From: Nyssa sinensis
Taxonomy: Eukaryota > Streptophyta > Magnoliopsida > Cornales > Nyssaceae
Assembly (NCBI GenBank): GCA_008638375.1
Contig: VIRR01000549.1
Coordinates: forward strand, 202,668 to 266,667
Length of the DNA stretch: 64,000 bases
Direction of reading: 5' to 3'
In this document: in pieces, positions 24,084-35,401 of the stretch
Position numbering within the stretch: the first letter of the stretch is position 1
How the letters are laid out: each line of letters begins with the position of its first letter
The notes under the pieces: model-generated
Database searches by the model: none
Told to the model about the DNA's origin: nothing
The model's input: the letters and a program-made list of their open reading frames with translations, nothing else
Program-made: the position numbers and the translations under genes

Positions 24084-24627
24084 AACTCTTTCGGGTGCTT
24101 CTTGCTGGTGGGAATGGATTGGGATGCTGCGTCATCCTTCTCCCTCTGTTTTAGGCAGAGATCATTTTCACTTATATAATTTCTTCGAAATGACATTCAA
24201 TTAGATAATAAATGACTTGTCAACTTGTCACAAATAACAAGCATACAAGAAGAAAAAAATAATGTCAGGTCTAAACACAATTGTTCAAACGATTGATTTA
24301 ATAAATGTGGAAACAAACACAAAAGACAGGGAAATGGGTTACTTATCAAAATCATCTCCTTTTATTTAATTTTTATTTATTATTTTTAAAAAAAAAATCA
24401 AATTCACACCTCTTGGGAAAGCAACTCTACGTTTTATTTTATAAATTTTATTTCGTTGAGTTTGTTCCGGGAAAGGGCTGTGTGTTGTATCTATAGTTGC
24501 AAGGTTAATTATTGTTTTAAGTAGTCATTAGCAGACTATGGGGTCCCTGCAAACCCCTGACTTATCACTTGTTTAATAATAGATGACCAGGAAAGTGCCG
24601 TGTTTATTGACTCTCGCCCTTTTGTCT
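24084..24627. other. Intergenic DNA, nothing recognised
   Basis: No coding signal. It ends at the target-site duplication gttat (24628-24632) of solo LTR X2. Confidence 0.5.
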
Positions 24628-24892
24628 GTTATTGTCACGCCCCGAATTTCCGACGAACCCGGGGCGCGAGTAACGAGACAGAAAGTAAAATAAATAAAAG
24701 GACAAGGTAAATAAATCCACTAAACATGCGTCCATCATCATCCTTACATCAAATAACATCGAATACATTGTTCATCAGTCATTCGGGCTTAAGCCCTTAC
24801 ATAACAAAATACAAGTTCACGAATCACAAATACATCACAGGCTTCACCCTATCAGGGCATCACCGAGTCTCTAGTGGCTGGAAGATCCTCAT

Positions 24893-26890
24893 CTGAAAAT
24901 GTTGCCCACGAATGGGTCAGCACAACTGCTGGTATGATGAAATGCTAATGCCAGAAATAAAGCTAAGGCGTGGCATGTGCAAAGTGTACATTTATTTCTA
25001 AATGACATTCAAGCATCGCAGTAATATATATATGAATGGTATGCGTGACACACCCATGCACAACTCTATGTCACACCCATGTCTCATTTACGGGTACTCC
25101 CCGATGGCGCGAAGTACCAATGCAATGGCCGATTTTGAGTTTTTCACCACAGGATCTACACCCTCATAATGCAAAGCACCATGTGCTTACCCACGCTATG
25201 TTCTCAAGGAATTCATCATATGCCAATATGCCAATGCAATCTCAATGAACATGAATCTCAATAATATAACATGCTCGGGCAATAAGAAGTAAATCACTGA
25301 TCAGTTTCATATACATGCATATCTCATATGTTCATACATCATGATTCATGTTCTTCACTTTATTAATTTGCAAGTAACACATAACATGTGAACAACCAAT
25401 TCCAAATAAACAGGTAACACATTACAGACAAACACATACAGCATTCCAGTCATTCACAAATATTCCTAACTTAACTTCATTTCTAACACTAGCAAAACAC
25501 CATACCTGATGGGTTGGTATCAACCCTAGAAGATCGTGCACTATATGTAACTGAACCGGCGGATAAAAATGCAGAAGGTCAGATTGCCTCCTCCTGTCCT
25601 GTCAGTGTTCCTAAAAGTAGAAATTACAACTCAGTCTATTGTTATTTGAATTTATGCTATTCATCAAATTTTATGTCTTTAATTCATAAGTTTCTATTCT
25701 GCTAAATTAAACTCTACCATTGGTTCTAGGACGTTGAATAAAATACGTTTAGGTTTTCGTAGAATTCGATTTGGACATCTGGGTTCAAAAGGGCAAAACA
25801 GTCATTTTGCACTTTACACGTGTCCTTACATTTCGTGACCTCTTTTCACAAATCGGACTCCACGGTTGAGTCCGGAATGTTCGAGATAATAAAATTTCAC
25901 TATTTGTTTACCTAATTCGGAGTTCGTCTGACAGTGTTTCAAGTTAGGGGCATTTTGGTAATTTTAAGGGTTACTACGGTTCTTTTATTTTTTTCTTTTC
26001 GGGACCCCGTCTCGTAAAATGGACCTCACCATTGGTCTCGAAATGGTCGAGATAGTCAAAATACACTAATGACTTGTCCCATTTGGACTCCGGGATGTTT
26101 TTGAATATTTAATTAATTAAACTAATTAAATTAATTAAATTAATAATTTATTAATATTTTATTCATGAGGGTCAGAACATAATTAACTAAAAGTCTTGGG
26201 TCAAATTCTAATTTCTTAAAAGCTGAGGGGTCAAATCAGATTTTTAGAAGTTCTGTGGGTCAAAATATAATTATTTAAAAGTTTTGGGGGTCAAAACATA
26301 AATATCCAAAACTTTGTTTTGAACCAGGGGGTTTTCAAACCAAAACCCTAAACCGGTTTAAAAGTTCACTGAATCGACCGGTTCAGCCCCTTCCCCTTCT
26401 AACTCGGTCCAATTCAGGTTTTTATTTTTTTATTTTATTTCATTTTTTTTTCTTTTAAACAGTGAGCCGACACGTGGCAGGGGCGGTCCACGCCCGCCCC
26501 GAACCGGACCCGACCCGGACAGACCCCCTTCTCCCCCCCGTTTTTCCGGCGGAGCTCCAGTCACCCTCTCCGACGCCGGTGACCGGATTTTCAGAAAATC
26601 AAGTTTTTAAACTTGATTTTCTTCGTGTTTTCGAAGCCCCTTTCGATCCCAACTTGTTCTAAAACATTTTTGGAGCTTTTTAATACTGTTTTGAAGCTTC
26701 CAATCACAACGAAAAATCAGATTTTTCTCCCTATGGCCGTGACCTGCACCTCCCTCTTTCTCCCTCATTTTTCAACCGTTTTCTATCATTTTTGTTGCGT
26801 TTTAATCCTTACATGATGCTCTACAAGGTTCTACAATTTAAACCGATTGAAATGCTCTAAAACAAATCGAAACAGAAGCGACCCACTTAC
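24893..26890 (-). other. Predicted two-intron leader inside LTR X2
   Basis: On the minus strand, donor TTG|GTAAGT at 26889-26890 pairs with acceptor CTTTTAG at 25611-25612 (1280-bp intron). A 105-bp exon (25506-25610) starting GAACAC follows. Donor CAG|GTATGG at 25504-25505 pairs with acceptor TTTTCAG at 24893-24894 (613 bp). Sites correspond one to one with X1 and X3. Splicing is inferred. Confidence 0.58.
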
Positions 26891-27182
26891 CAATTTTTCG
26901 GCCGTTTCTCTCTGTGCAGGTTTCTCTCTTCTCCTTCAGTTCCTCCCGGTTGCTTCTGCTTCTTCAGAACTCTCTCCTCTTTGCCCTCGGTCTCTCATTT
27001 CTTCTCTTTTCTCCTCTAACCGAGACTAGCTCCTTTCCTCTTTATTTTCTCTCTCTATATTCCTCTCTCTCTCTCTCTATAAATCCTACGAATTCTGACC
27101 TTCTCCCAACTCTCATACTCACTCTCACACTTCACCACACACACCCACCTACTCTCTTACACTCCACAGCCCCCCCTTGCTT

Positions 27183-27205
27183 GTTTGAGTGTATCACACT
27201 CAAAC
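27183..27205. repeat. Perfect hairpin in LTR X2
   Basis: Arms GTTTGAGTGT and ACACTCAAAC flank the three bases ATC. It sits in the zone corresponding to the 27-nt hairpin of X1 and X3 but has a different sequence. Confidence 0.85.
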
Positions 27206-27472
27206 TCACACACACACACAACCGGGTACACACACATACACACACTGTTCTATACATATATATATATATATATATTTACATATTTAAATACACACTCATA
27301 TGTACACACATATGTACACCAACAATTTAATTTACATATATATATATACATATACACACACATCATAACAATAATAATAATAATAATAATAAAATAATAA
27401 CAATAATAATGATAACAACTTGAGAATTTTATTTTTTTTTAAAAAAAAAAATTTTCAGGTTGTTACAGTTAT

Positions 27473-27891
27473 CTTTTGTTGTATGTTTTATTGTTGGGAA
27501 ATCTGGAATCAAATATTTTTCTTGGCCTGCAAGTGTGCCATATAAAACAACTTTGTCTTGTTCTTGGTTCTTTTTTCCTATGTGGCAGATGAATTCTCAG
27601 CCATAGCTCCCTTGTTGGACCCAAAACCAAATAAAGCTTAAATAGTAACATGCAGCAAGTATTTTATTTATATTTAATGAGTGCTGGCCATATATTAAAT
27701 ATGAACCCAAAATTGACTACGGAATCTCACAGCAATCTCCTTGACCGTCACCTGTCAATATTTGCAAGAAATTGATCAAGAATTGATCACTAACACTACG
27801 AGGGACACGCTTAAGAGTATTGGGTTAGGATCAATTATTAATTTAAGGACCAAGACTCTACTAAGGGGGAAAAAATCGATGTTTCTAGTTT
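27473..27891. other. Spacer between LTR X2 and element Tat1
   Basis: No gene recognised. It ends at the target-site duplication atatt (27892-27896) of Tat1. Confidence 0.5.
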
Positions 27892-27896
27892 ATATT

Positions 27897-28552
27897 TGAT
27901 GCTACACTTTTCGACTCGCAATAAATCTGGACTCCGCGACCTGTAAAACACTCAAAAAGGGGATCAGAGGACCACCAGATTGGCTCCGGTGGTAGCCGCT
28001 CCGATGCTTAAATAAGTAAACAGAATTGTAAAGACTGTATTGAAAGCCAAAGAATGAGCATAAAAATAAAGCGTACCTTTAAGGTTTAATTTATAGACCA
28101 TGACCTTCGTAAGTTGATTAGGATTTGGAGCCATGAATATAGGGATTTGATCATCGGAGATTGCAGTTACCTTGTGGAGTATTGTGTCGTAGATGGAGAT
28201 GATCAGAAATAGTAGTTTCATTGTTGAAGACTGTTTCCTTATTCCCTGCTCGGCAGTTGTTTAAGGAAACCATAAGGTCAGAATCATCCGAAACACTGAG
28301 TGAATATTACAAAGACGAAGGTCTGGAGGATATATGCAAGGGAAAGCCTTGGAGGCTCCGCCTGCCTTGTATGACCGAGTTTATCGGCTCTGTAAGATAT
28401 GTATATGAGAATGCGCTAAAGGCTGTGACTGCTCTGTATGACCGAGTTTATCGGTTCTGTATGATATGTATATGAGAATGCTCTCAAAACTGTGACTGTT
28501 CTGTAAGTACACGTGTCTCAAGGTGATTGGTGTGTCTGTTTGTGGTATATCA
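27897..28552 (-). repeat. Tat1 3' LTR (656 bp)
   Basis: Plus-strand ends TGATGCTACAC and GTATATCA give TGATATAC...GCATCA in element sense. It carries an ACACGTGT G-box at about 28509-28516 and two near-identical copies of a block of about 75 bp (gaccgagtttatcggctctg and following) at about 28373 and 28440. Confidence 0.93.
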
Positions 28553-28566
28553 ACTACTCCCCCCCC
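28553..28566 (-). other. Tat1 polypurine tract
   Basis: On the minus strand the G-run GGGGGGGGAGTAGT lies directly before the 3' LTR start TGATATAC, the position of the plus-strand primer. Confidence 0.85.
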
Positions 28567-28752
28567 AAGCCCTAGTTAGGAGCTAGGGCATAACTAGGGT
28601 TATGGGCTTTATGAAGAGTCACACGTTTTGTTTCTCCCTTCTTCGAGACGTCGGTTTAATGGATCATTTATTACGCTGTCGATACTTGAGAAGCCATCAT
28701 TACCTTCAACCGTTGTATCGAATCATCTTGGGGGCCTCATATTTCAAATGTG

Positions 28753-28760
28753 TATATAAA
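28753..28760 (+). promoter_or_regulatory. TATA box of the Tat1 antisense gene
   Basis: TATATAAA lies about 190 bp before the antisense ATG at 28948. It is preceded by a conserved gtttaatg-atcatttatt block that also precedes the second antisense ORF and, in diverged form, the matching gene in Tat2. Confidence 0.6.
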
Positions 28761-28947
28761 GCGGGGGAAAGGACTTTTACGCCTTTCTTCTGCACTTGCT
28801 TCTATAGTACCAGAGACTACCACCGCCAGTTGACGTATCTTGAAGGTTGAAGGCTATCCGGTGTTTATAGCCTTTCTTGTTTTCAGGTTTGATTTTAGCC
28901 CCTTTTACATTCCCTTTCATTTGCTTCATTACTTTCTCTTGTTCGCC

Positions 28948-30872
28948 ATGTCTGGCTCTAGGTCACCCTCTGGTTCGGGCAGTTCTTCTAGGGCCATTCC
29001 TCAACTTCAACTCGTGAATCTTCCCTCCATTGGTGAAGCTGAGAATAGATTGATAGAGCCCCCCTCTAGTCCAGGGGTTAGGATAGTTGATGCATTTGAT
29101 GAGCCCCCGAATAGGGCTGGTGAAACCTCTGGTCGATCTGGCTATAGAGAGGAGGGTGAGAGTGCAATCACTGAGAAGATATTGTTAGAGTTGTGGGAGA
29201 AATTCAATCTCCCTGCAAACGTTACTTTTAGGGTCCCGGACCCTCTAGATCGCCCATGCGATGTTAGAGAAGAGGAAATCTATGCCTACTTGGCTTGGTT
29301 TGAAATGGGACTGACGCTCCCCCTTCCTGATCTCGTAAAGCAATTCTTCTGCTGGTTCGACCTTTGCCTTGCAGACCTAAATCTTAATAGTTAGAGACAA
29401 CTATTAAGCTTCATAGTGTTGGGGCATATGAATAATGTCGACGTGTCCCTCGACCTGATCCGTAGTAATATGGATCTGAAATATATGAGGGCGGAAGGCC
29501 TTTACTATATGTCTTTTGATAGTAGGTTCAGAACCCTTACCTCCGTACCCTCTTCTAATAAGACTTGGAAGAAGTGGTACTTTTTCATTAAAGGAGGTTG
29601 GGAATTCAAGGACTTCAAAGGCCAATTCTCCACATTCCCTCGAACCACTGGGCCAAAGGGTGAGACCCAATTTTTTCGTGGTTGCTTTGATTTTGTTTTG
29701 TGCGCTAATTGCTAAACTGATTAATCTCTGTATCTTTTGTGCAGTTAGGAGTGTGTGGAAGAGACCGGGATTTTCTCCTGTGCTTCAAGAGCAATACAAG
29801 AAGCTTTTACAGCCCAGCAACCGAGATCATTCCACCATTGTTAACCGTGATAAGCTGATGGCTGCCAGGGGAAGTGTTGAGGAGCTTGCGAAGAACATGA
29901 TGGCACGGTGGGAGACCGAGCCATCTTCATCTATGGCAGTGGGGGAGGCTTCTTCCCCAGTGGACCTTCCCCTCCCGACAAAAAAGACAGAGGTTACTTT
30001 CGACCTCTCCTGAACCCATCGAAGGGGAGAGAGAGACACCTACCCCCATTTCGGTGGTCCCCCCCAGCCTCATCCAAACAAGCGGGCAAGGGGGCGTCAT
30101 CCTTGGTGGCCCTTGGAGCTGTCAATCTAGGGGCCAAAAAGATTCTGAGGGACTTTTGGGCCAAAGGCTCAATCAAACTCAAGCCACAGAAGTCAGAGAA
30201 GCTTCTTGCTGATCTGGCTTCTCTTCAGGTTAAAGTAAGTTCTTCTGGTCTTCTATTTCTTTTCCTTTTTTTCAAGTGTTTTGGCTGGTACTAAGCTGTT
30301 TGCTTTGTACACTGCAGACCCTGCACACCCTTTTTGCTCTGACGGAGGTTTCTCCTCCTTCAGAGGAGGTTGAAAAACTTCAGGAGGAGCTGGACGACGT
30401 TAGGCTCCAGCTTGGTACTGCTAAGTCCGAAGCTCACGACTCTGTAGAGAGGCTGAAGGAGTCCTAGAATTCTTTGGTCGTCATGGAGTCAGAGAAGAAC
30501 CTTGTCGTTGAGAAGGCAAAGAGGCTACAGAGGGAGATGGACGGCATGCGGTATCAATACCGTCAAAAGCTTGATGATGCAATGGAACAGGCCAGGACTG
30601 AGAATGAGATGGAAATGAGGTCAGAACTTGAAGGGATGGCCAATCGCCTGATTATGTTTAGCTTCAATAACTTCCGATCCCGGTTCCTTGCCAATTCCCT
30701 GACTTCGATGTCTCCTCAATCGTGCTACCTGGATCTGATCCTCCCGAGGCTGTTATCCAGAGTGAAGTGGCTGATGTCCCTCCTACCGAACCTTTATTGG
30801 CTGCCGAACCTGCCCCTACAGATGAGTCTGCTTCTGGTGACAGAGCTTAGAATGTGTATTTTGTTGTTTTGA
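28948..30872 (+). pseudogene. Tat1 antisense gene (Transposase_28-like, putative gypsy-type), broken
   Basis: Antisense to gag-pol. From ATG 28948 (an in-frame upstream ATG exists at 28840; the inner MSGS start aligns with the Tat2 copy) a Ser-rich N-terminus leads into a domain with LPANVTFRVPDPLDRP, then EMGLTLPLPDL and LSFIVLGHMN. From family knowledge this matches the plant putative gypsy-type transposon domain (Pfam PF04195). Predicted exons: 28948-29659, 29745-30234 and 30318-about 30870, with GT/AG introns 29660-29744 and 30235-30317. The last exon encodes a coiled coil (EEVEKLQEELDDVRLQL). Lesions: TAG at 29392-29394 where the family has Trp, a frameshift near 30000, and a TAG near 30465. 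The function of these antisense proteins is unknown. This copy should not make a full protein. Confidence 0.8.
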
Positions 30873-31353
30873 ACTTCTAATGTACTGAAATATATATTCT
30901 TTGATGGAATAGTCTTTTGCTCGATGCTTTTGTCTTCTTCTTTTGTGAATGACCTTAAGTTATACTGTTCTGTAGTGTCTTGACTTGTGGTTGATTGTGG
31001 AAATTGTTGCGAGTAACATTGTTCTGGAACTTACTGTTCATCAGACCAGATCTTCTATTATAGGTAGTTATATCCCGAGCTGCTTTCCTTGCAATAAGGC
31101 ATTAAAGTTGATGGACTTTTGCCGTATACGTGGCCTGTCAGGCGTTAATGTCATTGAGGAGACTGTCACATCTACATAAACGTGGACAAGACTGAAAAGT
31201 CTATATATTGCATGCGTGACCCTGCCTTTTGCTTCTCCCGATAGGGCGGTTTAATGCATCATTTATTGTACCACCGTCGTTTGGGTTTTTGAGGCCAACC
31301 CTTTATTTAACCGTTGCGGCGATACGACTGAGTGACTTTTGGGCTTCGAGGGT

Positions 31354-31362
31354 CTATATATA
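31354..31362 (+). promoter_or_regulatory. TATA-like box before the second antisense ORF
   Basis: TATATATAT lies about 110 bp before ATG 31471 and downstream of a second copy of the gtttaatg-atcatttatt promoter block (about 31249-31270). Confidence 0.5.
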
Positions 31363-31470
31363 TGAAAGAGGAGCATACGGCTGCGCCCCATCTTTTTACT
31401 TTTGCTCTCAGACTGTTCCCCTGTTGGAGAGAATTTGAATGTCTTTTAGAGGCTTACCATTTGCCCGGAG

Positions 31471-31818
31471 ATGATTGACGATTTTCAGTCTGAGTTGGGA
31501 ATGATTAAAGTGTGGCCGAGAGTTAGCCTTCCTTTTGATCCAGTCTCCAAGGAAGGATTAGAGGAGGCGAAGATCTTCTTGTCCATCTTAGCATCCGGTC
31601 GAGATTTCTCCGATTGGAGGTGGTCCCTCCTTGATTCAACCGAGGCCTGGAGCATCGGTGATGAAGACGAAGTCGGGCTGCCTTCTCCCCTTTGTGACTT
31701 GGCAGAGACCCTTGCTCAAATCGGCTGGGGTGCCATGCAGATTTTGAGGAAGACAAAGGTGGAGAATGAAAAGTCTCCTAAGGCCCAAAGCCCTCATCAT
31801 CCGTTGGTATTAAGATAA
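31471..31818 (+). CDS. Second antisense ORF in Tat1, 115 residues, unknown function
   Basis: An uninterrupted frame from ATG 31471 to a TAA at 31816-31818, antisense to the retroelement. The protein is acidic and Trp-rich in the middle (SDWRWSLLDSTEAW), has no signal peptide or membrane segment, and I recognise no domain. It has its own TATA-like box about 110 bp upstream and an AATAAA signal about 230 bp downstream, so it could be a separate transcription unit. It could also be a detached C-terminal exon of the upstream antisense gene. Confidence 0.45.
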   Translation: MIDDFQSELGMIKVWPRVSLPFDPVSKEGLEEAKIFLSILASGRDFSDWRWSLLDSTEAWSIGDEDEVGLPSPLCDLAETLAQIGWGAMQILRKTKVENEKSPKAQSPHHPLVLR

Positions 31819-32050
31819 GTGATAGTGATGATGAAATGGCCTGGGTGCTTCTCGCTGCAGATTGGGGTTCAGGGTTCCTTCCTTTCAAATGGAGCCGGCG
31901 ACAGCAGTAATGGAAGTTTGGAACTTGAGTCCCTTTCACATTCAAGGAAGAAAGCCATGATGTTGTAAAAGCGTAGTGATATCTTTGTAGCTTTTCTGTA
32001 TTTGTTTTATTTCTAATTTTTTTGTACTGATGTAAACTTTTTGAACCAGC

Positions 32051-32056
32051 AATAAA
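32051..32056 (+). terminator. AATAAA polyadenylation signal for the antisense unit
   Basis: A canonical AATAAA lies downstream of the 31471-31818 frame, before the tandem array. The role is inferred from position. Confidence 0.4.
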
Positions 32057-32369
32057 ATCGAGCTCCTACTTCTCAGATCTGATGTTTTTTATATTCGAAT
32101 GTGCTCTTTTGGAGTTAAAACACCTTTTTGTGCACTTCTTATGAATGACTCTTCTGTGTGTTATGAGAGTAGGCCAAAGAACTTGTATAAAACTTGAAGT
32201 CTTGAATCAAAGTGCTTTAAGCCTGGTCGGTACTGTAATATTTGTTGCTTATTGGTACATAAGCGAAATAATGAGTATCAGGTCTGAGGTTCTCCGATCT
32301 AGGAAACTTTGGTTGAAGATGTCCGGAACTTCCGTCTTTGGATGGACTGGATCATAGAATCTGTATATT

Positions 32370-33181
32370 GAAGACGGACCAGGCTCGGAAGGCCTGTGCA
32401 TTGTTAAATGGACCGAGCACTAAGGCTTGTACATTATAGATGGACCAAGCACTAAGGCTTGTACATTATAGATGGACCAGGCTCTAGAGGCCTATGCATT
32501 AAAAGATGGACCAAGCACTAAAGCTTGTACATTATAGATGGACCAGGCTCTAGAGGCCTGTGCATTAATAGATGGACCAAGCACTAAGGCTTGTACATTA
32601 TAGATGGACCAGGCTCTGGAGGCCTGTGCATTAAAAGATGGACCAAGTACTAAGGCTTGTACATTATAGATGGACCAGGCTCTGGAGGCCTGTGCATTAA
32701 AAGATGGACCATTAATAGATGGACCAAGCACTGAGGCTTGTACATTATAGATGGACCAAGCTCTGGAGGCCTGTGCATTAATAGATGGACCAAGCACTGA
32801 GGCCTGTACATTATAGATGGACCAGGCTCTAGAAGCTTGTGCATTAAAAGATGGACCAAGCACTAAGGCTTGTACATTATAGATGGACCAGGCTCTAGAG
32901 GCCTATGCATTAATAGATAGACCAAGCACTGAGGCTTGTACATTATAGATGGACCAGGCTCTGGAAGCCTGTGCATTAAAAGATGGACCAAGCACTCAGG
33001 CTTGTACATTATAGATGGACCAGGCTTTGGAGGCCTATGCATTAATAGATGGACCAAGCACTGAGGCTTGTACATTATAGATGGACCAGGCTCTGGAAGC
33101 CTGTGCATTAAAAGATGGACCAAGCACTAAGGCTTGTACATTATAGATGGACCAGGCTCTAGAGGCTTGTGCATTCAAAGA
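32370..33181. repeat. Tat1 3' UTR tandem array, 66-bp dimeric unit (two 33-bp halves)
   Basis: About 24 half-units alternate between type A (atggaccaagcactaaggct, then tgtacattatag) and type B (atggaccaggctctagaggc, then ctgtgcattaa). The period is a multiple of three, so long minus-strand frames stay open through it, but they lack any domain and are not called. The array lies between the integrase stop (33221) and the 3' LTR, where Tat elements are known to carry variable tandem repeats. Each half-unit has a short inverted repeat: CAAGC/GCTTG in A, CAGGC/GCCTG in B. Confidence 0.95.
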
Positions 33182-33220
33182 TAATCATTCCATGGAGGTA
33201 TTAGAAAGAAAGAAACGTCT

Positions 33221-34594
33221 TTATTGATAATACTTCCGTAAGTGTTCCAAGTTCCATGGCCTAGGAATAGGCTTCCCAATCATGTCTTCTAGCCAGTAGG
33301 TGGTAGGCCTAACAACCTTTGTTACTCTGTAGGGGCCTTCCCAGTTTGGTGATAACTTTCCCATAGTGGGATCCTTGGTGTTTTGAAAGACTCTTCTTAA
33401 GACAAAGTCTCCGACTTGAAAGCTGACCGTCTTGAGCCCTACCTTGGATTTGTTGACCATTCTCCGCTGATAGGCTTCCATCCGGATGCTAGCTTGATCC
33501 CTTTTTTCTTCAAGCAAATCCAAATTTTCCATCAGCTGCTGATCATTGGATTCTTGCTCGAAGGCTTCAGTCCTTAGAGTTGGCATATCGATCTCAACCG
33601 GGATTACTGCTTCTGTACCATAGGCTAGTGAGAAGGGAGTTTTAGAGGTGGGAGTTCTTCTGGTTGTTCTGTAGGCCCAAAGAACTCCAGGGAGTTCTTC
33701 TGCCCACTTCCCTTTGGCTTGCTCCAACCGTTTCTTTAATCCATCAAGGATCGTTCGGTTGGTGACCTCTGTCTGCCCATTTGCTTGTGGATGGCCTGGT
33801 GAGGCAAAGTGTTGTCTAATGTTGAGATTTTCACAGAATTTCTTGAAGCTTTTGCCAGTGAACTGTGTCCCATTGTCAGAGATAATCACCCGTGGTATAC
33901 CGAACCTGCAAAGAATGTTCTTCCAAGTGAAGTTCTCAACTTCCTTCTCTGTGATGTGTGTCAGAGGTTCAGCTTCGACCCATTTAGAAAAGTAATCAAT
34001 GGCTAGCAAGAGATACTTCCTGTTTGGTGGGGCTTTTGGTAATGGACCCACGATGTCCATTCCCCACTGAGCAAAGGGCCAAGGACTAGTAATCGAGACG
34101 AGCTCGTGATAAAGCTAGTGTTGATATGGGGCAAATCTTTGGCATTTATCGCACTTCTGGACATACTCCTTAGCCTGTCTTAGCATGCTAGGCCAGTAGT
34201 AGCCCTGAGTTAGAGCTCGGTGAGCTATTGTTTTGTCCCCATTATGATTCCCACAGATTCTCTCATGTATTTCAGCCAAGACGTATTGTGATTCTTCTAG
34301 AGCTAAGCATTTTAACAGAGGTTGAGAATAAGACCTTCTGTAAAGCTTGTTGTTCAGGATCAGGTACCGAGCTGCTCTGATTCGGATTCTCCTGGCTTTG
34401 TTTTTGTCTTCTGAGAGGAGCCCGGATTCTAGGTACTGGAGAATTGGAGTCATCCAGTTCTGATGTTGTTCAGCAACTTGGGCAACTTGGGTTTCCTCTA
34501 TGCTGGGTCCTGGTTGGTAAGAGATTTTTATTGTGGAGTTTGCTTCAGACTTAAGGCAAGACGCCATGTTTGCCAAAGCATCTGCTTTGCAGTT
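33221..34594 (-). pseudogene. Tat1 integrase
   Basis: On the minus strand the HHCC zinc-binding region (IHERICGNH, then KCDKCQ) is at about 34290-34130. The DDE core follows with the first Asp in GMDIVGPLP (about 34060), the second in IISDNGTQF (about 33875) and Glu in ANGQTEVTNR. A C-terminal part ends in NWEGPYRVTKV and HLRKYYQ at the stop 33221. All catalytic residues are present. It is in frame with RT and RNase H, but TAG codons at 34595 and 34115 interrupt it. Integration is not possible from this copy without complementation in trans. Confidence 0.9.
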
Positions 34595-35401
34595 CTAGCT
34601 TCTTTCTATTTTCTGGATAGTGAATGTCTGGAAGGAGTGCCTCAGGTAGTTCACCAATTCGGAGTATCGAAGCATCCTATCATCTTTAATGGAGAACTCT
34701 CCCAAGACTTGGCTTACCACCAGTTGGGAGTCTGAGAAGACTTTAAGGTTTTGAACCTCGCATTCTAGAGCCAATTTCATGCCTAGGATTAGGGCTTCGT
34801 ATTCTGCTTCATTATTGGAAGCTTTGAATCCCAGGCTGACTGCTTTTTCTGACGAGAGCCCGTCAAGGGACTGTAGTACCAGGCCTATTCCTGAGCCCTG
34901 ATCGGTTGATGATCCATCGATGTAGAGCAGCCAGGTTCTGGAAGTCTCGATGAGCTGCGCCTTGTTTTGGAGTGCTGGGGTGAACTCGGCAACAAAATCA
35001 ACCAAGGCCTGGCCTTTGATGGAGTTTCGTGGCACATAAGATATGTCAAATTCTCCCAACTCCACAGACCATTTTACTAATCTTCCCGATACCTCTGGCT
35101 TCCTCAATATTGACTTTAAAGGATAGGCAGTTGGGATTTCAATTGGATGAGCTTGGAAATAAGGTCGGAGCTTCCGAGCTGATATCACCAAAGCGAAAGC
35201 TAGCTTTTCCACTTCTGGATATCTCTTTTCTGTGTCGAGTAGTGCCCTACTGACGTAGAATATGGGCCTCTGTACTCCTCTGTCCTGTCTGACTAATGCG
35301 GAGCTGACTGCGTTTTCAGAGACTGCAAGGTACAAGAGTAGCTTTTCTCCCTGTACTGGTTTTGACAGAAGTTCTGGAGAGGCTAGATACTCTTTCAGCT
35401 C
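34595..35401 (-). pseudogene. Tat1 dual RNase H: retroviral-type remnant plus archaeal-type RNase H
   Basis: The first part (about 35335-34980) has the Ty3-type RNase H landmarks FYVSRALLDTEKRYPEVEKL and LRPYFQAHPI. It is followed by a second domain with YIDGSSTDQGSGIGLVL, NNEAEYEALILGMKLAL and VFSDSQLVVSQV, the D-E-D set of an archaeal-type RNase H. Two consecutive RNase H domains mark the Tat lineage. The frame is continuous with RT and integrase. The TAA that ends RT and the TAG at 34595 look like single-base changes of CAA and CAG. Role: degradation of the RNA strand during reverse transcription. Confidence 0.9.

Larger units (their letters stand above)
24633..27467 (-). mobile_element. 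Solo LTR X2 (2835 bp, minus orientation)
   Basis: On the plus strand it begins TGTCACGCCCCG and ends GTTGTTACA, so in its own sense it starts TGTAACAACCTG and ends GGGGCGTGACA. The 5-bp target-site duplication gttat is perfect (24628-24632 and 27468-27472). It is a diverged X-family member: same order of TA/TG-rich 5' zone, hairpin, leader donor, GC-rich G-box zone (GACACGTGG at 26469-26477), ggactc/gagtcc modules (about 25850-26060) and the terminal block of about 500 bp. No coding sequence. Confidence 0.95.

Noticed and set aside
26914..27330. A 138-codon frame in LTR X2
   Set aside because: Leu/Ser/His/Thr-rich simple sequence from microsatellites, on the strand opposite to the LTR sense, and not kept in X1 or X3.
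32492..33123. Long minus-strand frames (up to 123 codons) across 32492-33123
   Set aside because: They arise because the 66-bp repeat unit is a multiple of three. There is no domain, and they lie beyond the integrase stop in the 3' UTR array.
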